DNA of 64,000 nt from Pseudomonas muyukensis (GCF_019139535.1 NZ_CP077073.1:1934001-1998000); one strand, 5' to 3'. Positions 1-10,104 are shown, counted from the first letter of the stretch. Notes: generated from the letters alone by a model not told the origin. Made by a program: numbers and translations.

Positions 1-36
1 AGCCCGCTACCACCACCGATCAGGCAGCAGCGGGCT
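1..36 (-). terminator. Hairpin after glpK, possible terminator
   Basis: AGCCCGCT (1-8) pairs with AGCGGGCT (29-36), just beyond the glpK stop on the minus strand. The window edge hides any T-tract, so terminator function is only likely. It could also be a REP-type palindrome. Confidence 0.4.
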
Positions 37-57
37 TGCCCCGGTATACCTCAAGCC

Positions 58-1587
<1,530 letters not shown>

Positions 1588-1635
1588 TCAGGGCGTGGCG
1601 GCGCGGGCTGATCGGCCTCGGGCACGGCGCGGGCA

Positions 1636-2487
1636 TCAGGAAACCTGGGTGTCACCCTGGGGATTATCGTTGGTCTGGGCTGTTTCGGCGTGCGCGCTCG
1701 GCAGGTTGCGGGCAATCAGGCCGCGGTACAAGGCCGCACCCAGGCTGGCGCCGAGAATCGGTGCGAAGATCGGCACCAGGAAGTACGGAATATCGCGGCC
1801 GCCGGTGAAGGCCACTTCACCCCAGCCGGCAAGGAATGTCATCAGTTTTGGGCCGAAGTCACGTGCCGGGTTCATCGCGAAGCCGGTCAGCGGGCCCATG
1901 GCGCTGCCGATCACGGCGATCAGCAGGCCAATCAGCAAGGGCGCGGTGGCACCCCGTGGCAGACCGTTGTTGTCGTCGGTCAGGGCCATGATCACGGCCA
2001 TCAGAATGGCGGTGATGATCACCTCGACCAAGAAGGCCTGGCCGGTGGACAGCGCCGGGTGCGGGTAGGTGGAGAAGGTCGAGGCCAGCTCGAGGCTGGC
2101 CTGGCTGCCACGGACCATGGCGTGGCTCTGTTCGAAATCGAAGAACAGGTTGCTGTACAGGAAGTACACCAGCGCGGCGCCGCAGAACGCGCCACAGACC
2201 TGGGCCAGCATGTAGAACGGCAGCTTGCGCTTGTCGAAGCCGGCGAACAGCGCCAGGGCGATGCTCACTGCCGGGTTCAGGTGCGCGCCGGAAACGCCGG
2301 CGGTGAGGTAGATCGCCATGCTCACCCCGACCCCCCAGATGATGCTGATCTCCCACAGGCCGAAGCTGGCGCCGGCGACCTTGAGCGCGGCGACACAGCC
2401 GGTGCCGAAGAAGATGAGCAGGGCGGTGCCGAGGAACTCGGCCAGGCATTGGGCGGATAATGTCGGTTGTCGCAGTGCAGTCGTCAT
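1636..2487 (-). CDS. glpF: Glycerol uptake facilitator (aquaglyceroporin)
   Basis: Inner-membrane MIP-family channel for facilitated entry of glycerol. The protein has 283 residues. Both half-helix pore motifs are present: NPA in HLNPAVSIAL in the first half and NPARD in MNPARDFGPK in the second; the Asp after the second NPA box is typical of glycerol-conducting members rather than strict water channels. There are six hydrophobic spans. It is first gene of a glpF-glpK operon and is divergent from the ybaK-type gene. The 304-bp upstream region holds a direct repeat that may be a regulator site. Confidence 0.97.
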   Translation of the reverse strand: MTTALRQPTLSAQCLAEFLGTALLIFFGTGCVAALKVAGASFGLWEISIIWGVGVSMAIYLTAGVSGAHLNPAVSIALALFAGFDKRKLPFYMLAQVCGAFCGAALVYFLYSNLFFDFEQSHAMVRGSQASLELASTFSTYPHPALSTGQAFLVEVIITAILMAVIMALTDDNNGLPRGATAPLLIGLLIAVIGSAMGPLTGFAMNPARDFGPKLMTFLAGWGEVAFTGGRDIPYFLVPIFAPILGASLGAALYRGLIARNLPSAHAETAQTNDNPQGDTQVS

Positions 2488-2791
2488 GTATGACCTCGGT
2501 TCTTGTTGTTGTGAGGCGCTGGGCGCTCGACAGCAAAATGCCCGGCATCAATCCCCATTGACGACGGGCGGGTACAGGAAGTGCACCTTATAAGTGCACC
2601 ATTTATTCATAAACGAAAAAATATAGACAAGAAACGCTGATGTCAAAGGTCGAAAATGAACGTCTGGCCACAATCTGACTGCCAGGCCTGGGCATGAATC
2701 CATGGCCGCTGCTCTAACCTGGGGCTTGCGCTGGCTGGTGTGACGGATTTGCCCTAAAGTAGCCGCCGACCTGTGAGCCACTGGAGCCGCC
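2488..2791. promoter_or_regulatory. glpF / ybaK divergent intergenic region with direct repeats
   Basis: This 304-bp stretch separates the divergent glpF and ebsC genes. It holds an exact 9-bp direct repeat, AAGTGCACC at 2579-2587 and 2592-2600, each containing the palindrome GTGCAC, and then an AT-rich run around 2601-2632 that includes TTCGTTTA on the minus strand. The AT-rich run is a plausible GlpR operator and glpF promoter, but no exact consensus could be confirmed by eye. Confidence 0.4.
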
Positions 2792-3262
2792 ATGACCCCC
2801 GCCCTGGACCTGTTGAAGAAAGCCCGTGCCGAGCATCGCGTGCACAGCTACGAACACGATCCGAAGAGCGCTTCCTATGGCCTGGAGGCCGCGGAAAAGC
2901 TCGGTCTTGACCCACAACAGGTGTTCAAGACCTTGCTCGCCAGCAGCGAAAAAGGCGAGTTGCTGGTGGCGGTGGTGCCCGTGGTCGGCAGCCTCGATTT
3001 GAAAGCCCTGGCCCATGCGGCGGGGGTGAAGAAATGCGAGATGGCCGACCCCCAGGCTGCCCAGCGCGCCACCGGCTACCTGGTGGGTGGGATCAGTCCG
3101 CTGGGCCAGAAGAAGCGCCTGCGCACCTTCATCGATCAATCGGCGCAACAATATGAAACCATTCATGTCAGCGCTGGGCGCCGTGGCCTGGAGGTGGAAC
3201 TGGCGGCAGCGGTACTGGCGACCCACACCCAGGGGCAATTTGCCGAAATTGGCCGCGGCTGA
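2792..3262 (+). CDS. ybaK: Cys-tRNA(Pro) deacylase, YbaK/EbsC family
   Basis: Trans-editing enzyme that hydrolyses Cys-tRNA(Pro) formed when prolyl-tRNA synthetase mischarges cysteine. The protein has 156 residues, the usual single-domain length. Family features visible are the segment VFKTLLAS containing the conserved catalytic Lys near residue 46, the VVPVVGSLDLKALA strand-helix and the GGISPLGQKK loop near residues 95-105. ATG at 2792 follows a GGAG-like ribosome site. It is a single gene divergent from glpF and followed on the same strand, after 99 bp, by a PhzF-family gene. Confidence 0.93.
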   Translation: MTPALDLLKKARAEHRVHSYEHDPKSASYGLEAAEKLGLDPQQVFKTLLASSEKGELLVAVVPVVGSLDLKALAHAAGVKKCEMADPQAAQRATGYLVGGISPLGQKKRLRTFIDQSAQQYETIHVSAGRRGLEVELAAAVLATHTQGQFAEIGRG

Positions 3263-3361
3263 TCATCTGTACTGATTCAAATTCCACGACTCTGTCACTG
3301 TTCGGTCCTGGGGCATTACTCCATGCTCTGGGCCTTTCTCGCCGAACACAGGAGTCGTGGC

Positions 3362-4141
3362 ATGCAGCTGCATTTTCATCAGGTCGACGCATTCAGTGAC
3401 CGCCCCTTCGCCGGCAATCCGGCCATGGTCTACCACCTGGAACAGTGGCTCGACGACGGGTTGATGCAGCAGATCGCCGCCGAGCACAACCTGGCCGAAA
3501 CCGCATTCGTGGTGGCCGAAGCGCAGGGCTACCGGATTCGCTGGTTCACCCCGAGCACCGAGGTGCCGCTGTGCGGCCATGCCACGCTGGCCACCGCCCA
3601 CGTGTTGTTCGAGGTGTATGGCGAAACGGCCTCGCGCCTGGACCTGCAGAGCCGTTCCGGTCAGTTGAGCGTCAGCCGCGAAGGCGAGCACCTGTGGCTG
3701 GACTTTCCGCGGATCGATCCGCAACCGCTGGCAGAACCGCTGGCGGTGGCCGAGGCCTTGGGTTGCGAGGTGCAGGAGGTGTACCAGACCAAGGAGCTGA
3801 TGGTCGTGCTGGCCTCGGAGCAGGCCGTGCGTGACTGTGCGCCGAACATGGCGGCGCTGGCAGATTTGCCGGGGCTAGGGGTGATCATCACCGCCCCGGG
3901 CGAGCAGCATGATTTCGTGTCGCGTTATTTCGCACCCGGTATTGGCATCCCGGAGGATCCGGTTACCGGATCGACCCACTGTTCGTTGATCCCGTACTGG
4001 GCGGCGCGTCTGGGCAAGTCCGAGTTGCGTGCCTTCCAGCGCTCGGCCAGGGGCGGGGAGCTGTTTTGCCGCCTGGAAGGGGCGCGGGTGAAGATCGGTG
4101 GTATGGCCCGGCGGGTGGCCAGTGGCACGCTGATGCTGTGA
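3362..4141 (+). CDS. PhzF family isomerase/epimerase-like protein
   Basis: The protein has 259 residues and the duplicated diaminopimelate-epimerase fold of the PhzF family. The catalytic Glu of the family is present at about residue 46 in HNLAETAFV. Other family blocks are PLCGHATLATAHVLFE and, near the C-terminus, EDPVTGSTHCSL. True PhzF isomerises DHHA in phenazine synthesis, but no phenazine genes are nearby, so this is one of the many stand-alone paralogues of unknown substrate. The start chosen is ATG 3362 (MQLHFHQVDAFS), because homologues start at this strand; an in-frame upstream ATG at 3323 adds 13 unrelated residues. Confidence 0.9.
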   Translation: MQLHFHQVDAFSDRPFAGNPAMVYHLEQWLDDGLMQQIAAEHNLAETAFVVAEAQGYRIRWFTPSTEVPLCGHATLATAHVLFEVYGETASRLDLQSRSGQLSVSREGEHLWLDFPRIDPQPLAEPLAVAEALGCEVQEVYQTKELMVVLASEQAVRDCAPNMAALADLPGLGVIITAPGEQHDFVSRYFAPGIGIPEDPVTGSTHCSLIPYWAARLGKSELRAFQRSARGGELFCRLEGARVKIGGMARRVASGTLML

Positions 4142-4170
4142 TCTATCCAGGGCATGGCGTCGGGCGCTTC

Positions 4171-4218
4171 GCCAGCAAGGCTGGCGCCTACCTGTCTGGT
4201 AGGGCCAGCCTTGCTGGC
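4171..4218. repeat. REP-type palindrome pair
   Basis: GCCAGCAAGGCTGGC (4171-4185) and GCCAGCCTTGCTGGC (4204-4218) are inverted copies between two convergent genes. The same core recurs at about 40720, 47311 and 53300 in this window, which is the pattern of Pseudomonas REP elements. Confidence 0.8.
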
Positions 4219-4229
4219 AATGACACGGG

Positions 4230-5339
4230 TCAGCGCGCCGAGCTGACCCGGCGTACCCCGTTTTCATGGCGTGCCAACTGCGCGGCAACGCTGCCGGGCA
4301 CCGGGAACAGCACCAGGTGATCGGCCGCCACGGCAATGCCGACCTCCTGGCCGACCGGGTGGTCGTTATGGCTGGGGAAGATCGCTTCGAGCTGGCTGCC
4401 GGTGGGCAACTGCAGGCGATACAGGGTCGAGGCACCGAGAAAACTCTTGCCGATGACCTGCGCGCGCAAGGTGCTGTCGGGCGCGTGGATGATGTCGTCG
4501 GGACGCAGCAGCACGTCCACCGAGCTGCCGGGGGCCATGGTATAGGCGCGGTTGCCACGCAGCTCACCGAGCTCGGTGGTTACCGCCTCGTGGCTGCTCA
4601 TCTGGCCACGGATGAAGTAGCCCTGGCCGATGAAGCTGGCGACGAACGGCGTCTGCGGCTCGTGATAGAGGTTGTAGGGCGTGTCCCATTGCTCCAGGCG
4701 GCCCTCCTTGAACACCCCGACATGGTCGCTGACGGCGAAGGCTTCTTCCTGGTCGTGGGTAACCAGGATGGCGCTGGTGCCGCGGCTCTTGAGAATGTCG
4801 CGCACCTCGTGGCTCAGGCGTCGGCGCAGCTCCACGTCGAGGTTGGAGAAGGGCTCGTCGAGCAGCAGCAATTGCGGCTCCGGTGCCAGTGCCCGGGCCA
4901 GGGCGACGCGCTGTTGCTGGCCGCCGGACAGCTCGTGCGGGTAACGCCCGCCGAGGCCGCCGAGCTTGACCAGGGCGAGCATTTCCTCGACCACTTCGGC
5001 CTGCTTGGGGTGCTTGCCGATGCCGAAGGCGATGTTCTGCGCCACGGTGAGGTGGGGGAACAGCGCGTAGTCCTGGAACACCATGCCGATCCGGCGCTTC
5101 TCCGGGGCCAAGGTGAAGCCGGCGCGGGAGATGACCTCGCCGGCCAGTTGGATCTCGCCCTCGTGTACCGGCTCGAAACCGGCGATGGCGCGCAGGGTGG
5201 TGGTCTTGCCGCAACCCGAAGAGCCCAGCAGGCAACCGATGTCGCCTGCGTTCAGGTGCAGGTTGAGGTTCTGGACGATACGCTGGTCGCCATAGCCACA
5301 GGCGAGGTCGCGCAGGTTGAGCAGCAGGGATTGACTCAT
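4230..5339 (-). CDS. ABC transporter ATP-binding protein, Fbp/Pot type
   Basis: Cytoplasmic ATPase of an ABC importer. The protein has 369 residues: an ATPase domain of about 235 residues and a C-terminal TOBE-type regulatory domain. Walker A is GSSGCGKT at 39-46, the signature is LSGGQQQR, Walker B is LLLLDEP and the switch His is in LVTHDQEEA. This layout matches ferric-iron (FbpC), spermidine (PotA) or sulfate (CysA) type ATPases. Its start overlaps the argF stop by 4 bp (ATGA), so it is translationally coupled to argF. No permease or binding-protein gene is adjacent. The transported compound cannot be read from the sequence. Confidence 0.9.
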   Translation of the reverse strand: MSQSLLLNLRDLACGYGDQRIVQNLNLHLNAGDIGCLLGSSGCGKTTTLRAIAGFEPVHEGEIQLAGEVISRAGFTLAPEKRRIGMVFQDYALFPHLTVAQNIAFGIGKHPKQAEVVEEMLALVKLGGLGGRYPHELSGGQQQRVALARALAPEPQLLLLDEPFSNLDVELRRRLSHEVRDILKSRGTSAILVTHDQEEAFAVSDHVGVFKEGRLEQWDTPYNLYHEPQTPFVASFIGQGYFIRGQMSSHEAVTTELGELRGNRAYTMAPGSSVDVLLRPDDIIHAPDSTLRAQVIGKSFLGASTLYRLQLPTGSQLEAIFPSHNDHPVGQEVGIAVAADHLVLFPVPGSVAAQLARHENGVRRVSSAR

Positions 5340-6256
5340 GCGTGGTGGTAAGCCGGTTCTACAAGGAATTCCAGAAGGGCCTTCTGTGCATGCAGGCGGT
5401 TTTCAGCCTCGTCCCAGGCGACCGAACGGGGGTCGTCGAGCAGGTCCTGGCTGATTTCCTCGCCACGGTGGGCGGGCAGGCAATGCATGAACAGGGCGTC
5501 GGGTGCCGCCAGGTCGAGCAGTTCGCGGGTGACCTGGTAAGGCGCGAAATGCGCCAGGCGCCGTGCAGTTTCCTCTTCCTGGCCCATGGAAGTCCAGACA
5601 TCCGTGGTCACCAGGTGGGCGCCACGCACCGCTTCCTTGGGGTCACGGACGATCTGCACGCGCTCGCCGCCCAGTTGCAGGAAGCGTGGGTCGGGGTCGT
5701 AGCCTTCTGGGCAGGCGATGCGCAGTTGGAAGTCGAACTGCAGGGCAGCCTCGATATACGAGTTGCACATGTTGAAGCCATCGCCGACCCACGCCACGGT
5801 CTTGCCCTGGATCGCGCCGCGATGCTCGACGAAGGTCTGCATGTCGGCCAGCAATTGGCATGGGTGCGATTCATCGGACAGGCCGTTGATCACCGGTACC
5901 TTGGAATGGGCGGCGAACTCGGTCAGGGTGCTGTGGGCGTGGGTGCGGATCATCACCGCGTCGACCATGCTCGACAGCACGATGGCGCTGTCGGCGATCG
6001 GCTCGCCACGGCCCAGCTGGGTGTCGCGCGGCGACAGGAAGATGGCTTGGCCACCGAGCTGGATCATGCCGGCCTCGAACGACACCCGGGTGCGGGTCGA
6101 GGATTTCTCGAAGATCATCCCCAGCACGCGGTTCTTCAGCGGCTCGAACAGCACGCCACGCTTGCGCAGGTCCTTAAGCTCGATGCCTCGGCGGATCACA
6201 CCGAGCAATTCGTCGGTGGTGAAATCCAGCAGGGAGAGAAAGTGCCTAGCGCTCAT
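5336..6256 (-). CDS. argF: Ornithine carbamoyltransferase
   Basis: Forms citrulline from ornithine and carbamoyl phosphate in arginine biosynthesis. The protein has 306 residues. The carbamoyl-phosphate loop STRTR is at residues 53-57, the HPCQ motif is in [11 protein letters not shown], and the ornithine-binding HCLPAHRG lies near the C-terminus. The anabolic assignment rests on the short length and the absence of arcA/arcC neighbours. It is first gene of a two-gene unit with the overlapping ABC ATPase. argG, the next pathway enzyme, is also in this window (14237-15454) but is not linked as an operon. Confidence 0.96.
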   Translation of the reverse strand: MSARHFLSLLDFTTDELLGVIRRGIELKDLRKRGVLFEPLKNRVLGMIFEKSSTRTRVSFEAGMIQLGGQAIFLSPRDTQLGRGEPIADSAIVLSSMVDAVMIRTHAHSTLTEFAAHSKVPVINGLSDESHPCQLLADMQTFVEHRGAIQGKTVAWVGDGFNMCNSYIEAALQFDFQLRIACPEGYDPDPRFLQLGGERVQIVRDPKEAVRGAHLVTTDVWTSMGQEEETARRLAHFAPYQVTRELLDLAAPDALFMHCLPAHRGEEISQDLLDDPRSVAWDEAENRLHAQKALLEFLVEPAYHHA

Positions 6257-6620
6257 GATTGACTACCTTATCTGCAACGTTCTGCAGGTCGACCGTATGG
6301 TTTTTGTTGACAACGAAGGTGACCTGCGGCGTAAGCCGCACGGGGCGGACGGAATAGGGAAAGGCGCAATACTATAATTAAATGTCGCCTGAAACCAAGA
6401 GGGGAAACGCCGCCACTGTGTCAAAGGGTGTCGTAACCCTTTGGCAGGCAGCCGTTTTTTATTTGCTACAGAGGTTGTACACGGCTCGGCGCGCCTTTGG
6501 CAAACCCGCTGTCGTGAATCGCCGGCCTGATGTCGCCCGATTCACGCGGCGAAGCGCGCTGGCACGCCGCAATGGCACAGCGCATAGTCGAGCGCCCAGA
6601 ACAACAAGGCAGAGGCGGCC
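6257..6620. promoter_or_regulatory. argF / molybdopterin oxidoreductase divergent intergenic region
   Basis: This 364-bp stretch has no convincing gene. It contains an AT-rich core around 6369-6382 with a minus-strand TATAGT that could be the argF -10 box, a stem AAAGGGT/AACCCTTT (6423-6443) followed by a T-run at 6455-6460, and a 9-bp inverted repeat CGTGAATCG / CGATTCACG (6513-6546) ahead of the oxidoreductase gene. A small RNA or attenuator is possible for the hairpin but cannot be shown. Confidence 0.4.
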
Positions 6621-8729
6621 ATGACCAAGACCCTGCATCACCGAGCCTGTCACCTGTGCGAGGCCATCTGCGGCCTGAACATCGAAGTCAGCCATGAGGC
6701 CGATGGCCGGGCGCGCATCAGTTCGATCAAGGGAGACCCGCAGGACCCGTTCAGCCGTGGCCATATCTGCCCCAAGGCGGTGGCCCTGCAGGACATCCAG
6801 GAAGACCCGGACCGCTTGCGCCAGCCGCATCGGCGAGTGGGCGACAGCTGGCACCCGATCAGTTGGGAGCAGGCATTCGAGTTGGCCGCCGAACGGTTGT
6901 GGGCGCTGCAGCAGGCGCACGGGCGCAATAGCGTGGCGGTGTACCAGGGCAACCCCAGCGTGCACAACTATGGCCTGATGACCCACAGCAACTACTTCCT
7001 TGGCCTGCTCAAGACGCGCAACCGCTTTTCCGCGACCTCGGTCGACCAGCTACCGCAGCATCTGACCAGCCACCTGATGTATGGCCACGGCCTGCTGCTG
7101 CCGATCCCGGACATCGACCATACCGAGTTCATGCTGATCCTTGGCGGCAATCCATTAGCCTCCAACGGCAGCATCATGACGGTCCCTGATGTGGAAAAAC
7201 GGCTCAAGGCGCTGAAGGCCAGGGGTGGGCGGCTGGTGGTGGTGGACCCGCGCCGTAGCGAGACGGCGGCGATGGCCGACCAACACCTGTTCATCCGCCC
7301 CGGTGGCGATGCGGCGCTGCTGGCGGGGCTGCTGCATACCTTGTTCGCCGAGGACCTGGCCCGTGGATCGCATTTGCCGGTCAACGGCCTGGGGCAGCTG
7401 CGCGCAGCCCTGGCGCCGTTCGCTGCCGATGCCATGAGTGCATGCTGTGGCATCCCGGCCGAGGCTATCCGCCAGTTGGCCCGGGATTTCGCCGCCGCCG
7501 ACAAGGCGGTGTGCTATGGCCGCATGGGGGTGTCGACCCAGGCCTTCGGCACACTGTGTCACTGGCTGGTGCAACTGATCAACCTGGTGACCGGCAACCT
7601 CGACCGCGTGGGCGGCGCGCTGTGTACCGAGCCTGCGGTGGACCTGGTGGCCAGTACCGCGGGCGGGCACTTCGACCAGTGGCGCAGCCGCGTCTCGGGC
7701 TTGCCCGAGTATGGCGGCGAACTGCCGGTGTCGGCCTTGGCTGAAGAAATTCTCGAACCGGGCGAGGGGCAAGTGCGGGCTTTGGTCACGGTCGCCGGCA
7801 ACCCGGTGTTGTCCACGCCCAATGGCCGGCAATTGGATCAAGCCCTGGCAGGCCTGGACTTCATGCTCAGCATCGATTTGTACATCAACGAGACCACGCG
7901 CCATGCCGACCTGATCCTGCCGTCGACCTCGGCCCTGGAGAACGACCACTACGACTCGACCTTCAACCTGTTGGCGGTGCGCAACGTCACCCGTTTCAAC
8001 CGGGCGATCCTGGCCAGACCCGAGGGGGCGCTGCACGACTGGGAGATCTTCGTGGGGCTGGCCAAGGCGTTTGCCGCGCGCGCGCAGCTCGAGCTTAAGG
8101 CGACCTTGCCGCCAGCGCAGATGATCGATCAGGCGCTGCGCAGGGGGCGTCATGGCGACGGTTCGGCCTGGCAGCTCTCGCTACAGACACTCGAACAGCA
8201 TCCCCATGGCCTGGACCTGGGGCCGTTGCAGCCGAACCTTGCTGGCCGCCTGCGCACTGCCAGCCAGGCGGTCGAGGCCGTACCGCAGGTGTTGCTCGAC
8301 GACCTGCAGCGCCTGGCTCGACAGCGGCCGCCGGAGGTTGGCCAGCTGTTGTTGATCGGCCGTCGCCATGTGCGCAGCAACAACTCCTGGATGCACAACT
8401 TCCAGCGCCTGGTCAAAGGCAAGCCGCGCCACCAGTTGCTGATGCACCCGGACGACCTGCGCCAGCGACACCTGCACGATGGCCAGACCGTGCGGGTTCG
8501 GTCGCGCACCGGGGTGCTGGAGGTGCAGGTGCAGGCCAGCGAGGACATGATGCCGGGGGTGGTCAGCCTGCCCCATGGTTTTGGCCATGCCCGCCAAGGG
8601 GCGCGTCTGCAGGTGGCGGCCGTGTTGCCTGGGGTCAGTGCCAACGACCTGACCGACGAGCGCCTGCGTGACGGCGTGTCCGGCAATGCCGCGCTCAATG
8701 GCGTACCGGTGCAGGTGGAGGCCGCCTGA
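6621..8729 (+). CDS. Molybdopterin-dependent oxidoreductase (DMSO reductase superfamily)
   Basis: The protein has 702 residues. An N-terminal [4Fe-4S] domain has Cys10, Cys13, Cys17 and Cys50 (CHLCEAIC...HICPKA), followed by the bis-molybdopterin guanine dinucleotide domains and the C-terminal dinucleotide-binding domain (MHPDDLRQRHLHDGQTV). No Tat twin-arginine signal is visible, so it is predicted cytoplasmic. No small electron-transfer subunit is adjacent. Where Nap and Fdh carry a Cys or Sec metal ligand, the sequence here reads SVDQLP, so Asp142 is the best ligand candidate. The substrate is unknown. It is a single gene in a putative promoter context with an inverted repeat upstream. Confidence 0.88.
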   Translation: MTKTLHHRACHLCEAICGLNIEVSHEADGRARISSIKGDPQDPFSRGHICPKAVALQDIQEDPDRLRQPHRRVGDSWHPISWEQAFELAAERLWALQQAHGRNSVAVYQGNPSVHNYGLMTHSNYFLGLLKTRNRFSATSVDQLPQHLTSHLMYGHGLLLPIPDIDHTEFMLILGGNPLASNGSIMTVPDVEKRLKALKARGGRLVVVDPRRSETAAMADQHLFIRPGGDAALLAGLLHTLFAEDLARGSHLPVNGLGQLRAALAPFAADAMSACCGIPAEAIRQLARDFAAADKAVCYGRMGVSTQAFGTLCHWLVQLINLVTGNLDRVGGALCTEPAVDLVASTAGGHFDQWRSRVSGLPEYGGELPVSALAEEILEPGEGQVRALVTVAGNPVLSTPNGRQLDQALAGLDFMLSIDLYINETTRHADLILPSTSALENDHYDSTFNLLAVRNVTRFNRAILARPEGALHDWEIFVGLAKAFAARAQLELKATLPPAQMIDQALRRGRHGDGSAWQLSLQTLEQHPHGLDLGPLQPNLAGRLRTASQAVEAVPQVLLDDLQRLARQRPPEVGQLLLIGRRHVRSNNSWMHNFQRLVKGKPRHQLLMHPDDLRQRHLHDGQTVRVRSRTGVLEVQVQASEDMMPGVVSLPHGFGHARQGARLQVAAVLPGVSANDLTDERLRDGVSGNAALNGVPVQVEAA

Positions 8730-8820
8730 TGTACGGCAAGGCCGAGCACGCTGCTCGGCTTTCCGTTACAATGCGCCACCGTGCCGACGACCCAGTCGGA
8801 AAGTTCAGCCGAGGTGCTTC

Positions 8821-9156
8821 ATGGATATCATCGATACAATCAAAGAGCAGATTGCCAACAACACCATTCTGCTTTACATGAAAGGTTCGCCGAATGCCCC
8901 GCAGTGCGGCTTCTCTGCCAAGGCTTCGCAAGCTGTGATGGGATGTGGCGAGAAATTCGCTTATGTCGACATCCTGCAGAACCCGGAAATCCGCGCCAAC
9001 CTGCCCAAGTACGCCAACTGGCCGACCTTCCCGCAACTGTGGGTGGCCGGTGAGCTGGTCGGTGGCAGCGACATCATGCTGGAGATGTTCGAAAAGGGTG
9101 AGCTGCAGACCCTGATCAAGGAAGCGGCCGCCAAGGCCAAGGCTTCCGAAGCCTGA
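8821..9156 (+). CDS. grxD: Monothiol glutaredoxin Grx4 type
   Basis: Monothiol glutaredoxin that binds and passes on [2Fe-2S] clusters, usually with BolA proteins. The protein has 111 residues with the CGFS active site at residues 29-32 and the glutathione-binding segments WPTFPQLWV and GGSDIMLEM. ATG 8821 fits the family start MDIIDTIKEQI; the reading frame is open further upstream to 8668 but that extension overlaps the preceding gene and is not family-like. A strong hairpin terminator follows at 9182. Its neighbours bfr and bfd make this a small iron-handling cluster. Confidence 0.97.
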   Translation: MDIIDTIKEQIANNTILLYMKGSPNAPQCGFSAKASQAVMGCGEKFAYVDILQNPEIRANLPKYANWPTFPQLWVAGELVGGSDIMLEMFEKGELQTLIKEAAAKAKASEA

Positions 9157-9181
9157 TACGGCCGCTGGCCCAGGTACGCAA

Positions 9182-9209
9182 AAGCCCCGCATGAGCGGGG
9201 CTTTTTGTT
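9182..9209 (+). terminator. Rho-independent terminator of grxD
   Basis: AAAGCCCCGC / GCGGGGCTTTTT hairpin with a T-run, 25 bp after the grxD stop. Confidence 0.9.
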
Positions 9210-9264
9210 GGCCAAACATGGTCAGTAATTGCTAGGCCACAATTCGCCGGCTGCATGCGGCTTG

Positions 9265-9381
9265 TGTAGGAGTGGCCTTGTGTCGCGAAAGGGCTGCGAA
9301 GCAGCCCCGGCGATTTTGCATGGTACCGAGATCCTGGGGCCGCTACGCGGCCCTTTCGCGACACAAGGCCGCTCCTACAGG
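9265..9381. repeat. Long inverted REP/BIME-like element
   Basis: Two inverted arms carry TGTAGGAG(T/C)GGCCTTGTGTCGCGA and its complement, around an inner GGGCTGCGAAGCAGCCCC hairpin and a GGCCGCTACGCGGCC hairpin. It lies between the convergent grxD and bfr genes. Near-identical copies are at 24731-24787 and 58939-59058. Confidence 0.85.
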
Positions 9382-9428
9382 GTTACGCGATCACCTGCTG
9401 GCGATGCTTTGTCTGACCGATGTGAAAC

Positions 9429-9902
9429 TTATTCTTCGCCCATCTGCGATTGCAGGTAGTTCTCGAGGGTGATCTTGTCGATCAGGCCCAGCTGGGTTTC
9501 CAGCCAGTCGATGTGCTCTTCCTCGGACTCGAGGATATCTTCGAGCAGGTCACGGGAACCGAAGTCGCCAGCGGTTTCGCAATGGGCGATGGCGGCTTTC
9601 AGGTCGGCGTGGGCCTTCTTCTCAAGCTTCAGGTCGCACTCGAGCATCTCCTTGGTGTGCTCGCCGATCATCAGCTTGCCCAGGTCCTGGACGTTGGGGA
9701 TGCCTTCGAGGAAGAGAATACGCTTGATCAGTTTGTCAGCGTCCTTCATCGCGGTGATGGACTCTTTGTACTCGAGCTTGCCCAGCTTGTTCAGGCCCCA
9801 ATCTTCATACATGCGTGCGTGCAGGAAGTACTGGTTGATCGCGACCAGCTCGTTTCCGAGGATCTTGTTGAGATGCTGGATGACGCTTACGTCGCCTTTC
9901 AT
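9429..9902 (-). CDS. bfr: Bacterioferritin, heme-type subunit with degenerate ferroxidase site
   Basis: 24-mer iron-storage protein subunit, 157 residues, with the four-helix ferritin fold. The heme-ligand Met52 is present. Of the six dinuclear-site ligands of E. coli Bfr (E18, E51, H54, E94, E127, H130), Glu18, Glu94, Glu127 and His130 are kept, but positions 51 and 54 read Ala and Asp (AMKD instead of EMKH). This suggests a subunit specialised in heme binding and electron entry, relying on a second Bfr subunit for iron oxidation. Divergence of function within Pseudomonas bacterioferritin pairs is known. Its partner ferredoxin gene bfd lies upstream on the same strand. Confidence 0.95.
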   Translation of the reverse strand: MKGDVSVIQHLNKILGNELVAINQYFLHARMYEDWGLNKLGKLEYKESITAMKDADKLIKRILFLEGIPNVQDLGKLMIGEHTKEMLECDLKLEKKAHADLKAAIAHCETAGDFGSRDLLEDILESEEEHIDWLETQLGLIDKITLENYLQSQMGEE

Positions 9903-10061
9903 GATGGGGTCCTGCCCTGTGGAAGTTGAGCCAATGAAATCAAGTTTGAGCCCGACCTCTATCTATGTCAAACCTAAGTTATTGAATAATAAGTGAAAAT
10001 TAATAGGAATAAGAATGTTTGTGAACCGCGTTCGAGCGCTAAGTTATTGAATTGAAGGCAT
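9903..10061. promoter_or_regulatory. bfr promoter region with AT-rich direct repeat
   Basis: An AT-rich stretch precedes bfr and follows the bfd terminator. CTAAGTTATTGAAT occurs exactly twice, at 9974-9987 and 10039-10052, 65 bp apart. The spacing is close to six helical turns, compatible with a looped or paired regulator site. Confidence 0.45.
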
Positions 10062-10090
10062 AAAAAAACCGGACACGAGGTCCGGTTCTT
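10062..10090 (-). terminator. Rho-independent terminator of bfd
   Basis: ACCGGACCTC / GTCCGGT stem followed by seven T on the minus strand, 14 bp after the bfd stop. It separates bfd from bfr, so the two are separate units. Confidence 0.88.
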
Positions 10091-10104
10091 TGAATTCTGC
10101 CAGG

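Noticed and set aside
3362..4141. Phenazine biosynthesis locus
   Set aside because: Only a PhzF-family gene is present, with none of the other phz genes.
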